Shown one piece after another: positions 42,947 through 51,404 of a stretch of DNA of 64,000 nucleotides. The stretch spans positions 1 through 64,000 of the forward strand of contig NZ_QJOW01000003.1 of NCBI RefSeq assembly GCF_009184545.1. Direction: 5' to 3'. The DNA comes from Halosegnis rubeus. GTDB taxonomy: Archaea > Halobacteriota > Halobacteria > Halobacteriales > Haloarculaceae. Made by a program: the position numbers and the translations under genes. The notes beneath the pieces were generated by a model. The model ran no database searches. It was not told where the DNA came from and saw nothing but the letters and a program-made list of their open reading frames with translations. Numbering within the stretch: the first letter of the stretch is position 1; the number at the start of each line of letters is the position of its first letter.

Positions 42947-43926
42947 GCGACACACAGAATCTCACACTCGTACAGGCGGTTCGCGACGGACTGAAAGGCG
43001 AACTGGAACGCGACGACGACGTGGTCGTCTTCGGCGAAGACGTCGGCAAGAACGGCGGCGTCTTCCGCGCCACGCAGGGACTTCACGACGAGTTCGGCGA
43101 GGACCGCGTCTTCGACACGCCGCTTGCGGAATCAGGCATCGTCGGCACCGCAATCGGGATGGCGGCCTACGGGATGAAGCCCGTGCCCGAGATGCAGTTT
43201 TCCGGCTTCGCCTACCCTGCCTTCGACCAGATCGTCTCACACGCCGCGCGGCTCCGCACGCGCTCGCGAAGTCGCTTCTCGGTGCCGATGACACTCCGGA
43301 TGCCCTACGGTGGCGGCATCCGCGCACCCGAACACCACTCCGAGTCGAAGGAGGCCTTCTACACCCACGAGGCCGGGCTGAAGGTCGTCGTTCCCTCGAC
43401 CCCCCGAGACACGAAGGGGCTGCTCGCGGCCTCTATCCGCGACCCCGACCCGGTCGTGTTCATGGAGCCGAAGCTCATCTACCGGGCCTTCCGCGAGGAG
43501 GTGCCCGACGAGACCTACACCGTCGAACTCGGCGAGGCGAAGACCCGCCGCGAAGGGTCGGACGTGTCCGTGTTCACGTGGGGAGCCATGACCCGGCCGT
43601 CGCTCGAAGCCGCGGAGCAACTCGAGGGCGACATCGATGTGGAGGTCGTCGACCTCCGCACGCTGTCGCCGATGGACTGGGACGCCATCGTTGAGTCGTT
43701 CAAGAAGACGGGTCGCGCGGTCGTCGTCCACGAAGCCCCGAAGACCGGCGGGCTGGGCGCTGAGATCACAGCCACGATTCAGGAGGAGGCACTCGGCTAC
43801 CAGAGGGCACCCGTGACGCGGGTCACCGGCTTCGATACGCCCTTCCCGCTGTATGCGCTGGAGGATTACTACATGCCAGAAGCCGCGCGCATCGAGGACG
43901 GAATCAGGGAGGCGGTAGAGTTCTGA
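42943..43926 (+). CDS. 2-oxoacid dehydrogenase E1 component, beta subunit
   Basis: A 327-residue transketolase-like beta subunit that completes the E1 active site. Typical segments are VVVFGEDVGKNGGVFRAT near the N-terminus, FDTPLAESGIVGTAIG, YGGGIRAPEHHSES and the C-terminal domain with VVDLRTLSPMDWD. It starts in the last codon of the alpha gene and its stop overlaps the E2 start by 1 nt, implying translational coupling. Confidence 0.95.
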   Translation: MSDTQNLTLVQAVRDGLKGELERDDDVVVFGEDVGKNGGVFRATQGLHDEFGEDRVFDTPLAESGIVGTAIGMAAYGMKPVPEMQFSGFAYPAFDQIVSHAARLRTRSRSRFSVPMTLRMPYGGGIRAPEHHSESKEAFYTHEAGLKVVVPSTPRDTKGLLAASIRDPDPVVFMEPKLIYRAFREEVPDETYTVELGEAKTRREGSDVSVFTWGAMTRPSLEAAEQLEGDIDVEVVDLRTLSPMDWDAIVESFKKTGRAVVVHEAPKTGGLGAEITATIQEEALGYQRAPVTRVTGFDTPFPLYALEDYYMPEAARIEDGIREAVEF

Positions 43927-45458
43927 TGGTCCGCGAGTTCGAGTTGCCCGACGTGGGCGAGGGACTGGCCGAGGCCGAAGTCGTCTCGTGGCTCGTCTCC
44001 GTCGGCGACGCGGTGACGGAAGACCAGCCGGTCGCCGAGGTCGAGACCGACAAGGCGGTCGTGGAGGTGCCGTCGCCGGTCAACGGCACTGTGAAGGAAA
44101 TACTCGCCGAGGAAGGCGAGATGGTCCCCGTCGGGAACGTCATCATCACGTTCGCCACCGAAGAGGACGAGACCGCGAGCGAGGAGAGCGGAGACACGGA
44201 ATCGGACGAGAGCGAAGCCGAATCGGCAATCTCGGCCGTCTCCGAAGTCGGCGACGAAGACGAAGATGCGGAGGCCGGGGGCACGGCCGCGAAGGGCGGC
44301 CGCGTGTTCGCCTCGCCGAGCGCGCGCCGACTCGCCCGCGAACTCGACGTGGACATCGCGGCCGTCGAGGGGAGCGGTCCCGGCGGGCGCGTCTCCGACG
44401 CCGACGTGCGGGCACACGCAGCGAGCGACGACGAGGAGGAAGCAGTCGAGTCGGCGGTCGAACCCGCGACCGCGAAGGTCGGGGAGGACGACGAGGAGGA
44501 GCCAGCGCCGACCGGCGACGTAGCGCGCGCAGGGCGCGACCAGACGCTGGCCGCGCCGGCGACCCGACGGCTGGCCGAGGAGGAGAGCGTCAATCTCGAC
44601 GACGTGCCGACCGACGAGACGCGCGACGGCGAGGCGTTCGTCCGGCCAGAACAGGTGCGTGAGTTCGCCGAGACGCAGCGGGCCGCACAGGCCGCCGACA
44701 CCGAAGCGGTGCAGGCGGGCCAGGAGGCCGGCGCGGTCTCGACCACGCCCGAACAGGTCGACCAGCGCGAGACGCGCGAACCGTACACCGGGATTCGCCG
44801 CACCATCGGCGAGCAGATGGAGACCTCGAAGTACACCGCGCCACACGTCACCCACCACGACGAGGTGGACGTGACGAAGCTGGTGGAGACGCGCGCGCGG
44901 CTGAAAGAGGAGGCCGAAGCTCGGGGCCAGAAGCTCTCGTACATGCCGTTCGTGCTGAAGGCCGTCGTCGCCGGACTGCGCGAGTATCCGGTGCTCAACA
45001 GCCAGCTAGACGAGGAGGCAGACGAAATCGTCACGAAACACTACTACAACATCGGCGTCGCGGCCGCGACGGACGCCGGTCTGATGGTGCCCGTGGTCGA
45101 TGCGGTCGACCAGAAGGGGCTGCTCCAGCTGTCCGAGGAGATGAACGAGCTGGTCGCGGCGGCGCGTGACCGCTCCATCGCCCGCGAAGATATGCAGGGC
45201 GGCACGTTCTCGATTACGAACTTCGGAGCCATCGGCGGCGAGTACGCCACGCCCATCATCAACTATCCCGAGACCGCAATCCTCGGATTGGGCGCTATCA
45301 AGGAGAAGCCGCGCGTGGTGGACGGCGAGGTCGTTCCCCGCCACGTGTTGACCCTCTCTCTTAGCATCGACCACCGCGTCATCGACGGGGCCGAGGCGGC
45401 CGCGTTCACGAACACGGTGAAAGAACACCTGCAGAACCCCGAACTCTTGTTACTCTAA
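43926..45458 (+). CDS. 2-oxoacid dehydrogenase E2, dihydrolipoyl acyltransferase with two subunit-binding-like domains
   Basis: A 510-residue E2 core protein. One lipoyl domain (1-78) with the modified lysine at Lys43 in VETDKAVVEV. A clear peripheral-subunit-binding domain follows at about 122-160 (ASPSARRLARELDVDIAAVE, then GSGPGGRVSDADV). A second, degenerate one lies at about 205-248 (AAPATRRLAEEESVNLDDVP) without the GPGGR motif. The catalytic domain ends with IDHRVIDGAEAAAF, giving the active-site His and Asp. Linkers are acidic and flexible. It overlaps E3 by 1 nt. Confidence 0.95.
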   Translation: MVREFELPDVGEGLAEAEVVSWLVSVGDAVTEDQPVAEVETDKAVVEVPSPVNGTVKEILAEEGEMVPVGNVIITFATEEDETASEESGDTESDESEAESAISAVSEVGDEDEDAEAGGTAAKGGRVFASPSARRLARELDVDIAAVEGSGPGGRVSDADVRAHAASDDEEEAVESAVEPATAKVGEDDEEEPAPTGDVARAGRDQTLAAPATRRLAEEESVNLDDVPTDETRDGEAFVRPEQVREFAETQRAAQAADTEAVQAGQEAGAVSTTPEQVDQRETREPYTGIRRTIGEQMETSKYTAPHVTHHDEVDVTKLVETRARLKEEAEARGQKLSYMPFVLKAVVAGLREYPVLNSQLDEEADEIVTKHYYNIGVAAATDAGLMVPVVDAVDQKGLLQLSEEMNELVAAARDRSIAREDMQGGTFSITNFGAIGGEYATPIINYPETAILGLGAIKEKPRVVDGEVVPRHVLTLSLSIDHRVIDGAEAAAFTNTVKEHLQNPELLLL

Positions 45459-46885
45459 TGGTCGTCGGAGACATCGCAACTGGCACTGAGGTACTGGTCA
45501 TCGGCGCGGGACCGGGCGGCTACGTCGCCGCCATCCGCGCCGCACAGCTCGGTCTCGACACGACGCTCGTCGAGAAGGACGCCTACGGCGGCGTCTGTCT
45601 GAATCGGGGCTGTATCCCGTCGAAGGCACTCATCACCGGGGCGGACACCGCCCACGGCGCCGCGTCGGCAGAGCGGATGGGCATCCACGCCGATCCCGCC
45701 GTCGACATGGCCGCGCTGTCGAGTTGGAAAGACGACGTGGTCGACCAGCTGACCGGCGGCGTCGAGAAGCTGTGTAAGGCGAACGGCGTCAACCTCATCG
45801 AGGGGACGGCGGAGTTCGACGGGGAAGGGTCGGTCCGCGTGATGCACGGGGGCGACGGCCAAGGTTCAGAAACCATCGAGTACGAACACGCCATCGTCGC
45901 CACCGGCTCGCGACCCATCCAGATTCCCGGCTTCGAGTACGACGAGGAGCACGTCCTCTCCTCGACGGGCGCGTTGAACCTGACGAGCGTCCCCGAGGAC
46001 CTGCTCGTCGTGGGGGCCGGCTACATCGGAATGGAGCTGTCCACGACGTACGCGAAGCTCGGGACGAACGTTGAGGTCATCGAGATGCTCGACAGCGCCT
46101 TGCCCGTCTACGAGGACGACGTGGCACGGGTCGTCCGAAAGCGGGCCGAGGAGTTGGGCGTCGGCTTCAACTTCGGCGAGGGCGCGAGCGAGTGGGAGGA
46201 AACCGTCGACGGCGGCGTCCGGCTCACCACCGAGACCGACGACGGCGAACAGTCGACCTACGAGGCCGACCACATCCTCGTGGCCGTGGGTCGCCAACCC
46301 GTCACCGACACGCTCGGTCTCGACGCAATCGGGCTTGAACCGACCGAGGCGGGGTTCCTCGAGAGCGACGAGTTCGGCGAGACCGACGTGGAGAACGTCT
46401 ACGCCGTCGGCGACGTGGCCGGCGAGCCGATGTTAGCGCACAAGGCCTCTGCCGAGGGGGAGGTCGTCGCCGAGCACATCGCCGGCGAGCCGTCCGCGAT
46501 GGATTTCCAGTCGATTCCGGGCGCGGTGTTCACCGACCCCGAAATCGGGACCGTCGGGATGACCGAGACGGAGGCCGAGGAGGCCGGCTTTGAGCCGGTC
46601 GTCGGCCAGATGCCGATGAACGCCTCCGGGCGCGCGCTCACGATGGATGAACCCGACGGGTTCGCCCGCATCGTCGCCGACGCGGAGACGGAGTTCGTGC
46701 TCGGTGCCCAAATCGTCGCGCCGGAGGCCTCCGAACTCATCGGCGAGGTCGGCCTGGCAATCGAGATGGGCGCAACTCTGGAGGACCTCGCGTCGACCGT
46801 CCACACGCACCCGACGCTGTCGGAGGCCGTGATGGAGGCCGCGATGAACGCCCAGGGGCACGCGGTTCACACGCTGAACCGATAG
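45458..46885 (+). CDS. lpdA: dihydrolipoyl dehydrogenase (E3)
   Basis: A 475-residue FAD disulfide oxidoreductase that reoxidises dihydrolipoyl-E2 with NAD. The FAD-binding IGAGPGGYVAAIRAAQLG, redox-active pair in GGVCLNRGCIPSKAL, NAD-binding VVGAGYIGMELS and the C-terminal catalytic His-Pro-Thr in HTHPTLSEA are all intact. It is the last gene of the E1-E2-E3 operon. Its stop directly abuts the convergent His-rich protein gene. Confidence 0.97.
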   Translation: MVVGDIATGTEVLVIGAGPGGYVAAIRAAQLGLDTTLVEKDAYGGVCLNRGCIPSKALITGADTAHGAASAERMGIHADPAVDMAALSSWKDDVVDQLTGGVEKLCKANGVNLIEGTAEFDGEGSVRVMHGGDGQGSETIEYEHAIVATGSRPIQIPGFEYDEEHVLSSTGALNLTSVPEDLLVVGAGYIGMELSTTYAKLGTNVEVIEMLDSALPVYEDDVARVVRKRAEELGVGFNFGEGASEWEETVDGGVRLTTETDDGEQSTYEADHILVAVGRQPVTDTLGLDAIGLEPTEAGFLESDEFGETDVENVYAVGDVAGEPMLAHKASAEGEVVAEHIAGEPSAMDFQSIPGAVFTDPEIGTVGMTETEAEEAGFEPVVGQMPMNASGRALTMDEPDGFARIVADAETEFVLGAQIVAPEASELIGEVGLAIEMGATLEDLASTVHTHPTLSEAVMEAAMNAQGHAVHTLNR

Positions 46886-47218
46886 CTACCGGCAGTCGTC
46901 GTCGCAGTTGCCGTCCGGCTGTTCGCCGGGACTCACGCCGACGGGCTGTTCACTCTCGCCGAGCGACTGCTGTGCGTGGGCTGGCTGCTGGCTGGCGTGG
47001 TGTCGGTACCGTGGGTTGTGGCTCTGGTTCTCGTAGCCGTGCCCTTCGTGCTCGTGACCGTGGCCGCGTGGACCGTCGCAATCGGTGTGGTTGCCGTGAC
47101 CGTGGTGGGCCTGTCCGGTCGGCTGGGCCTGTGTCTCTGCTGGCGCGGGGAGCGGAACGCCGGTCGCGACCCCCGCGAGCAGGAGGAAACCGACGAGGAC
47201 GATGGCGAGTTGTCGCAT
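46886..47218 (-). CDS. secreted histidine-rich protein
   Basis: A 110-residue protein with a hydrophobic N-terminal signal (MRQLAIVLVGFLLLAGVATG) and a mature part packed with His, Gly and Asn: clusters include HHGHGNHTDC and GHGHEHEGHG, then RYRHHASQQPAHAQQ. It ends with an acidic DGNCDDDCR containing two cysteines. Such composition suggests binding of divalent metals such as Zn, Cu or Ni outside the cell. The family is not recognised. Composition differs strongly from neighbours. Confidence 0.65.
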   Translation of the reverse strand: MRQLAIVLVGFLLLAGVATGVPLPAPAETQAQPTGQAHHGHGNHTDCDGPRGHGHEHEGHGYENQSHNPRYRHHASQQPAHAQQSLGESEQPVGVSPGEQPDGNCDDDCR

Positions 47219-47319
47219 CACAATTGGATAACAGCGACCGTCGGATGGGTAGTGTGGCGAACATCTTCGGTCGTTGTGGCCGTCGACACCCTGATACGGG
47301 CGTGTCGCGAGACGGGTGT

Positions 47320-48123
47320 ATGAACGCACTCACGCTCGGCCCGGAGGGGACCTACTCGCACCGCGCGACGCAGTCGGTCGCCGACGACATCGACTTCGCC
47401 GAGTCGGTGACGGCCATCGTCGAGGGAGTCGCGACGGGCGCGTACGACCGCGGTGTCGTCCCCATCGAGAACAGCATCGAGGGCAGCGTCACGGAGTCGC
47501 TCGACGCCTTGGCCGACCAGCGGGTCGCCGTCGTGCGCGAGGTCGTCACGCCGATTCGACACTCGCTGCTCGCACAGACCGAGACGTTCGAGACGGTGGC
47601 GAGCCACCAGCAGGCGCTCGCGCAGTGTCGCGAGTATCTGAATCGAGAGTATCCCGACGTGGTGACCGAGCCGGTAGCCTCCACTGCCCGCGGGGTCGAG
47701 CGCGCCCGCGAGGACAGCAGCGTCGCCGGAATCGGTCACCCGGCGAACGCGGGCGACGACCTCCGCGTGCTCGAGAGCGACATCCAAGACCGGAGTTCGA
47801 ACGCGACGCGCTTTCTCGTCGTCGCGCCCGAATCCGAGCGCAGCGAGGCCGGCGGGAAGACCTCCTTCGTCGTCTATCCGAACACGAACCACCCGGGGCT
47901 GTTGCTCGACCTGCTGGAGCCGTTCGCCGAGCGCGACATCAACCTCTCGCGAGTGGAATCGCGGCCCTCGGGCGAGCGACTCGGCGATTACGTCTTCCAT
48001 ATCGACATCGAAGCCGGACTCTACGAGGGGCGCACGAAAGGTGCGGTCGCTGAGCTAGAGGAGATCGCAGACGAGGGGTGGGTGCGCGTGCTCGGGAGCT
48101 ACGACACCGAGCACGTCGTCTGA
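47320..48123 (+). CDS. pheA: prephenate dehydratase
   Basis: A 267-residue monofunctional enzyme converting prephenate to phenylpyruvate in phenylalanine synthesis. It has the PDT domain (LGPEGTYSHRAT start, VPIENSIEGSV, and the SSNATRFLVV segment containing the catalytic Thr-Arg-Phe) and a C-terminal ACT domain (about 185-262) with the NLSRVESRPSG motif that binds phenylalanine for feedback control. No chorismate mutase domain is fused. It is divergent from the His-rich gene. Confidence 0.95.
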   Translation: MNALTLGPEGTYSHRATQSVADDIDFAESVTAIVEGVATGAYDRGVVPIENSIEGSVTESLDALADQRVAVVREVVTPIRHSLLAQTETFETVASHQQALAQCREYLNREYPDVVTEPVASTARGVERAREDSSVAGIGHPANAGDDLRVLESDIQDRSSNATRFLVVAPESERSEAGGKTSFVVYPNTNHPGLLLDLLEPFAERDINLSRVESRPSGERLGDYVFHIDIEAGLYEGRTKGAVAELEEIADEGWVRVLGSYDTEHVV

Positions 48124-48206
48124 GCGACACACAGCAGACACCCGTCTGACAGCAGTTTCACCCTGCTCCCGTCCCGCGATTTCACTTCCGCTCTGGATGG
48201 CGGGAG

Positions 48207-48214
48207 TTTATATA
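48207..48214 (+). promoter_or_regulatory. TATA box upstream of threonine deaminase
   Basis: TTTATATA is the clearest TATA box in the window. It lies 82-89 nt before the chosen start codon, implying a leader of roughly 55-60 nt and ruling out longer N-terminal versions that would begin upstream of the transcription start. Confidence 0.65.
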
Positions 48215-48295
48215 CCGACACGCCGTACAAACGGCTGCACACGCTCCTTCCCTTCTGTCGAAACCGATAGGACCCCGGGCGGGGTAGCCGTAGGT

Positions 48296-49507
48296 ATGCT
48301 CGACGTTGCAGATGTACTCGAAGCGCGCCAGCGGGTGATGGAAGTCGCCCGCCGCACCTCGCTCGACTACTCGCATACCTTCTCGAAGACGACCGGAGCA
48401 GACGTGTATCTCAAGCTCGAAAACCTCCAGCGAACCGGCTCGTTCAAGATCCGGGGGGCGACGAACAAGCTCGCACACCTCGACGACGACGAGCGCGAGG
48501 CCGGCGTCGTCACCGCGAGCGCCGGCAACCACGCACAGGGCGTCGCGCTGGCGGCAGATCGGGCGGGCATCGATGCGAAGATCGTCATGCCGGAGTACGC
48601 CCCCGTCTCGAAGGTGGAGGCGACTCGCTCGTACGGCGCGGAGGTCATCCTCCACGGCATCGACTACGACGCCGCACAGGAGAAGGCCCACGAGCTGGAG
48701 GAGCTGGAGGGCCGCACCTACGTCCACGCGTTCGACGACTACGACGTGATGGCCGGACAGGGGACGCTGGGTCTCGAAATCGTCGAAGACCAGCCCGACG
48801 TGGAGACGGTCGTCGTTCCCATCGGCGGCGGCGGCCTCATCTCCGGGGTGGCGACGGCGGTGAAGGCGAACGACCCCGAGACGCGCGTCGTCGGCGTCCA
48901 AGCCGAGGGAGCCTCGGCGATGGCCCAGTCGCTGGAGAAGGGCGAGCGCGTCGAGACCGAAGCCGTCGACACCATCGCCGACGGCATCGCCGTCGGCCAG
49001 CCCGGCTCGCTCACCTTCGAGGTCGTGAAAGAGCGCGTCGACGAGATCGTCACCGTCAACGACGCCGCCATCGCCCGCACGCTCGTCGACCTGCTCGAAC
49101 GGTCGAAGACGCTCGTGGAGGGGGCCGGCGCGATTGCGCTCACCGCGGTCGTGGAGGAGGCCTTCGACTACGAGGCGGGGGAAGTCATCGTCCCGGCGCT
49201 GTGTGGGGGAAACATCGACCTGAACGTCCTGCGCAACGTCATTACGCGCGGACTGGTTGAGGACGGCCGCTACCTCAAGTTGAAGACCACGCTGGAGGAC
49301 CGCCCCGGCGCGCTCGAACGGCTCATCGGCATCATCGCCGACGCGCGCGCAAACATCTTCGGTATCGAACACGAGCGCACCTCCCTGGAGATGAGCGTCG
49401 GCGCGACGGAGGTGGAGTTGGACCTCGAAACGCGAGGTCACGACCACGTCGCCGAGCTCATCGCCGCACTCGAAGCCGAGGGCTACGACGTGGAGATTCT
49501 GGTATAA
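48296..49507 (+). CDS. ilvA: threonine ammonia-lyase with C-terminal ACT domain
   Basis: A 403-residue PLP enzyme deaminating threonine to 2-oxobutyrate. The PLP lysine is in NLQRTGSFKIRGATNK, the phosphate-binding glycine loop in PIGGGGLISG, and a C-terminal ACT domain (about 328-400) starts LKTTLEDRPGALERL. One ACT domain at this length fits the biodegradative/short type as well as biosynthetic IlvA. The start is MLDVADV, because the promoter TATA lies inside the longer reading frame. Confidence 0.92.
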   Translation: MLDVADVLEARQRVMEVARRTSLDYSHTFSKTTGADVYLKLENLQRTGSFKIRGATNKLAHLDDDEREAGVVTASAGNHAQGVALAADRAGIDAKIVMPEYAPVSKVEATRSYGAEVILHGIDYDAAQEKAHELEELEGRTYVHAFDDYDVMAGQGTLGLEIVEDQPDVETVVVPIGGGGLISGVATAVKANDPETRVVGVQAEGASAMAQSLEKGERVETEAVDTIADGIAVGQPGSLTFEVVKERVDEIVTVNDAAIARTLVDLLERSKTLVEGAGAIALTAVVEEAFDYEAGEVIVPALCGGNIDLNVLRNVITRGLVEDGRYLKLKTTLEDRPGALERLIGIIADARANIFGIEHERTSLEMSVGATEVELDLETRGHDHVAELIAALEAEGYDVEILV

Positions 49508-49526
49508 AAAACCGAGCAGCGGCTGT

Positions 49527-50387
49527 TTACTCTGCGGAGCCGGTCTCGATGGGCGCGCCGACGAGGTTACCCCACTCGGTCCACGAGCCGTCGTAGTTGA
49601 CAGTGTCGTCGTAGCCGAGCAGTTCATGCAGTGCGAACCACGCGACCGACGAGCGCTCGCCGATACGGCAGTAGGCGACGGTCGTCCCCTCGCCGTCGAT
49701 GCCCTCCTCGGCGTAGAGCGTCTCCAGCTCGTCGAAGTTCTTGAACGTCCCGTCGTCGTTCGTCACGGCCGCCCACGAGATGTTGCGGGCACCGGGGACG
49801 TGGCCGCCGCGCTGGGCGGTCTCCTGCAGGCCCGGGGGCGCGAGAATCTCGCCGGAGAACTCCTCGGGCGAGCGAACGTCGACGAGCGGAATCTCGCGCT
49901 CGATGGCGTTCTCCACGTCGTCGCGGTAGGCGCGGATGGACTCGCGCGGCCCGGAGGCGGTGTACTCCTGTGCGGAGTAGCTCGGGGCCTCGTCGGTGGT
50001 CGGGTAGTCGCTTTCCACCCAGTACTCGCGGCCGCCGTCGAGCAGCTTCACGTCGTCGTGGCCCCAGTACTTGAACTGCCAGTAGGAGTAGGCGGCAAAC
50101 CAGTTGGAGTTGTCACCGTAGAGGACGACCGTCGTGTCCTCGGTGATGCCGTGGCTGCCGAGCAGATTCTCGAACTCGGACTTGTCGAGGATGTCGCGGG
50201 TCTGCTGGTCCTGCAGTTGGGTCTCCCAGTTGAAGCCGACCGCGCCCGGCGCGTGGGCCTCGTCGTACGCCTCGGTGTCCACGTCGACCTCGACCAGCCG
50301 ATGGTCGGGGTCGTCGCTCTGGAACTCATCGAGGTGCCCCTCCACCCAGTCGGCGGAGACGATCACGTCGTTTGCATAATCAGTCAT
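49527..50387 (-). CDS. sulfurtransferase with two rhodanese domains
   Basis: A 286-residue thiosulfate/3-mercaptopyruvate sulfurtransferase-type protein. Two rhodanese domains are present; the N-terminal one is catalytically inactive (a Gly-Asp pair where Cys should be), while the C-terminal one has the persulfide Cys in AYCRIGERSS. The loop CRIGER fits thiosulfate-type enzymes. It is divergent from a second double-rhodanese gene 252 nt away. Confidence 0.93.
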   Translation of the reverse strand: MTDYANDVIVSADWVEGHLDEFQSDDPDHRLVEVDVDTEAYDEAHAPGAVGFNWETQLQDQQTRDILDKSEFENLLGSHGITEDTTVVLYGDNSNWFAAYSYWQFKYWGHDDVKLLDGGREYWVESDYPTTDEAPSYSAQEYTASGPRESIRAYRDDVENAIEREIPLVDVRSPEEFSGEILAPPGLQETAQRGGHVPGARNISWAAVTNDDGTFKNFDELETLYAEEGIDGEGTTVAYCRIGERSSVAWFALHELLGYDDTVNYDGSWTEWGNLVGAPIETGSAE

Positions 50388-50639
50388 AACTCACCCTATC
50401 AACGACCGCCCCCTTCATAGATACCCTCCATTCGGACAGTTCGGCCACCACTCTCGTTTTCCAGATATTTTTGCCGCTACAATCGTGTCAACTGCTCGCA
50501 CGGAATCGGTTCAAAACGCCGCCAAAAGCGCCCGAGAGCCGTATCGAGTGATTCTATAGGTATTTGTTGCCGGTATCGTGGAGTCGCCGGCCGCGAGCGA
50601 TGGCGTCGGGTTCAAGCGGGCGGGCGACGACCGACACGT

Positions 50640-51404
50640 ATGGACACAGTCGTGTCGCCGGCGTGGCTCGCCGACGAGGCGGTCGTCGTAGACGTACGAG
50701 ACGCGTGGGAGTTCGACGGTATCGGCCACGTCCCGGGCGCGGTTAACATACCGTTCGACAGCTTCCGAGGCGACGACGGCGAGGCCGGCAAACTGCCGGG
50801 GGCAGCGGTGTTCGCCGCGCTCGTCGAGGAGGCCGGCATCGGCAACGAGGATGCGATTGTCGCGTACGACGACCACCACGGCGTCTTCGCGGCCCGGTTT
50901 CTCGTGACGGCGGAGCTGTACGGCCACGACCCCGAGAGGCTCGCCTTACTCGACGGGGACTTCACCGCGTGGCAACGGGAGTACGAGACGACGAGCGAGG
51001 AGACGGCCCGAACGCCGACCGACTACGAGGCACAGTTCGACACCCGCGGCCCGCTCATCGAGATGCACGAGGTGCGTGAGGCAATCGAGGCGGGCGCGAC
51101 GCTCGTGGACACGCGCGAACAGGACGAATACGACGAGGGCCACATCGAGGGGGCCGTCCGGCTGAACTGGCGGGCGTTCGTCGACGACGAGACGCGGGGA
51201 CTCAAGCCAGAGTCGGAGCTACGGGAGATTCTGTCCGACCGCGGTGTCGACCCCGAAGACCACATCGTACTCTACTGTAACACCGCACGCCGGGTCAGCC
51301 ACACCTACACCGTGTTGCGCCACCTCGGTTACGAACGGCTCTCCTTCTACGAGGGGTCGCTGACGGAGTGGGAACGCGAGGGCGGCGAGCTAATCAGAAC
51401 GTAG
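50640..51404 (+). CDS. second two-domain rhodanese-type sulfurtransferase
   Basis: A 254-residue paralogue with the same two-domain plan. The N-terminal domain has an inactive loop (AYDDHHGVFAAR), and the C-terminal one has Cys in LYCNTARRVS. That active-site loop differs from the neighbouring gene's CRIGER, suggesting a different sulfur donor. The intergenic region between the two contains an AT-rich GATATTTTTG near 50465 that may serve one of them. It overlaps the convergent PerM-type gene by 11 nt. Confidence 0.9.
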   Translation: MDTVVSPAWLADEAVVVDVRDAWEFDGIGHVPGAVNIPFDSFRGDDGEAGKLPGAAVFAALVEEAGIGNEDAIVAYDDHHGVFAARFLVTAELYGHDPERLALLDGDFTAWQREYETTSEETARTPTDYEAQFDTRGPLIEMHEVREAIEAGATLVDTREQDEYDEGHIEGAVRLNWRAFVDDETRGLKPESELREILSDRGVDPEDHIVLYCNTARRVSHTYTVLRHLGYERLSFYEGSLTEWEREGGELIRT

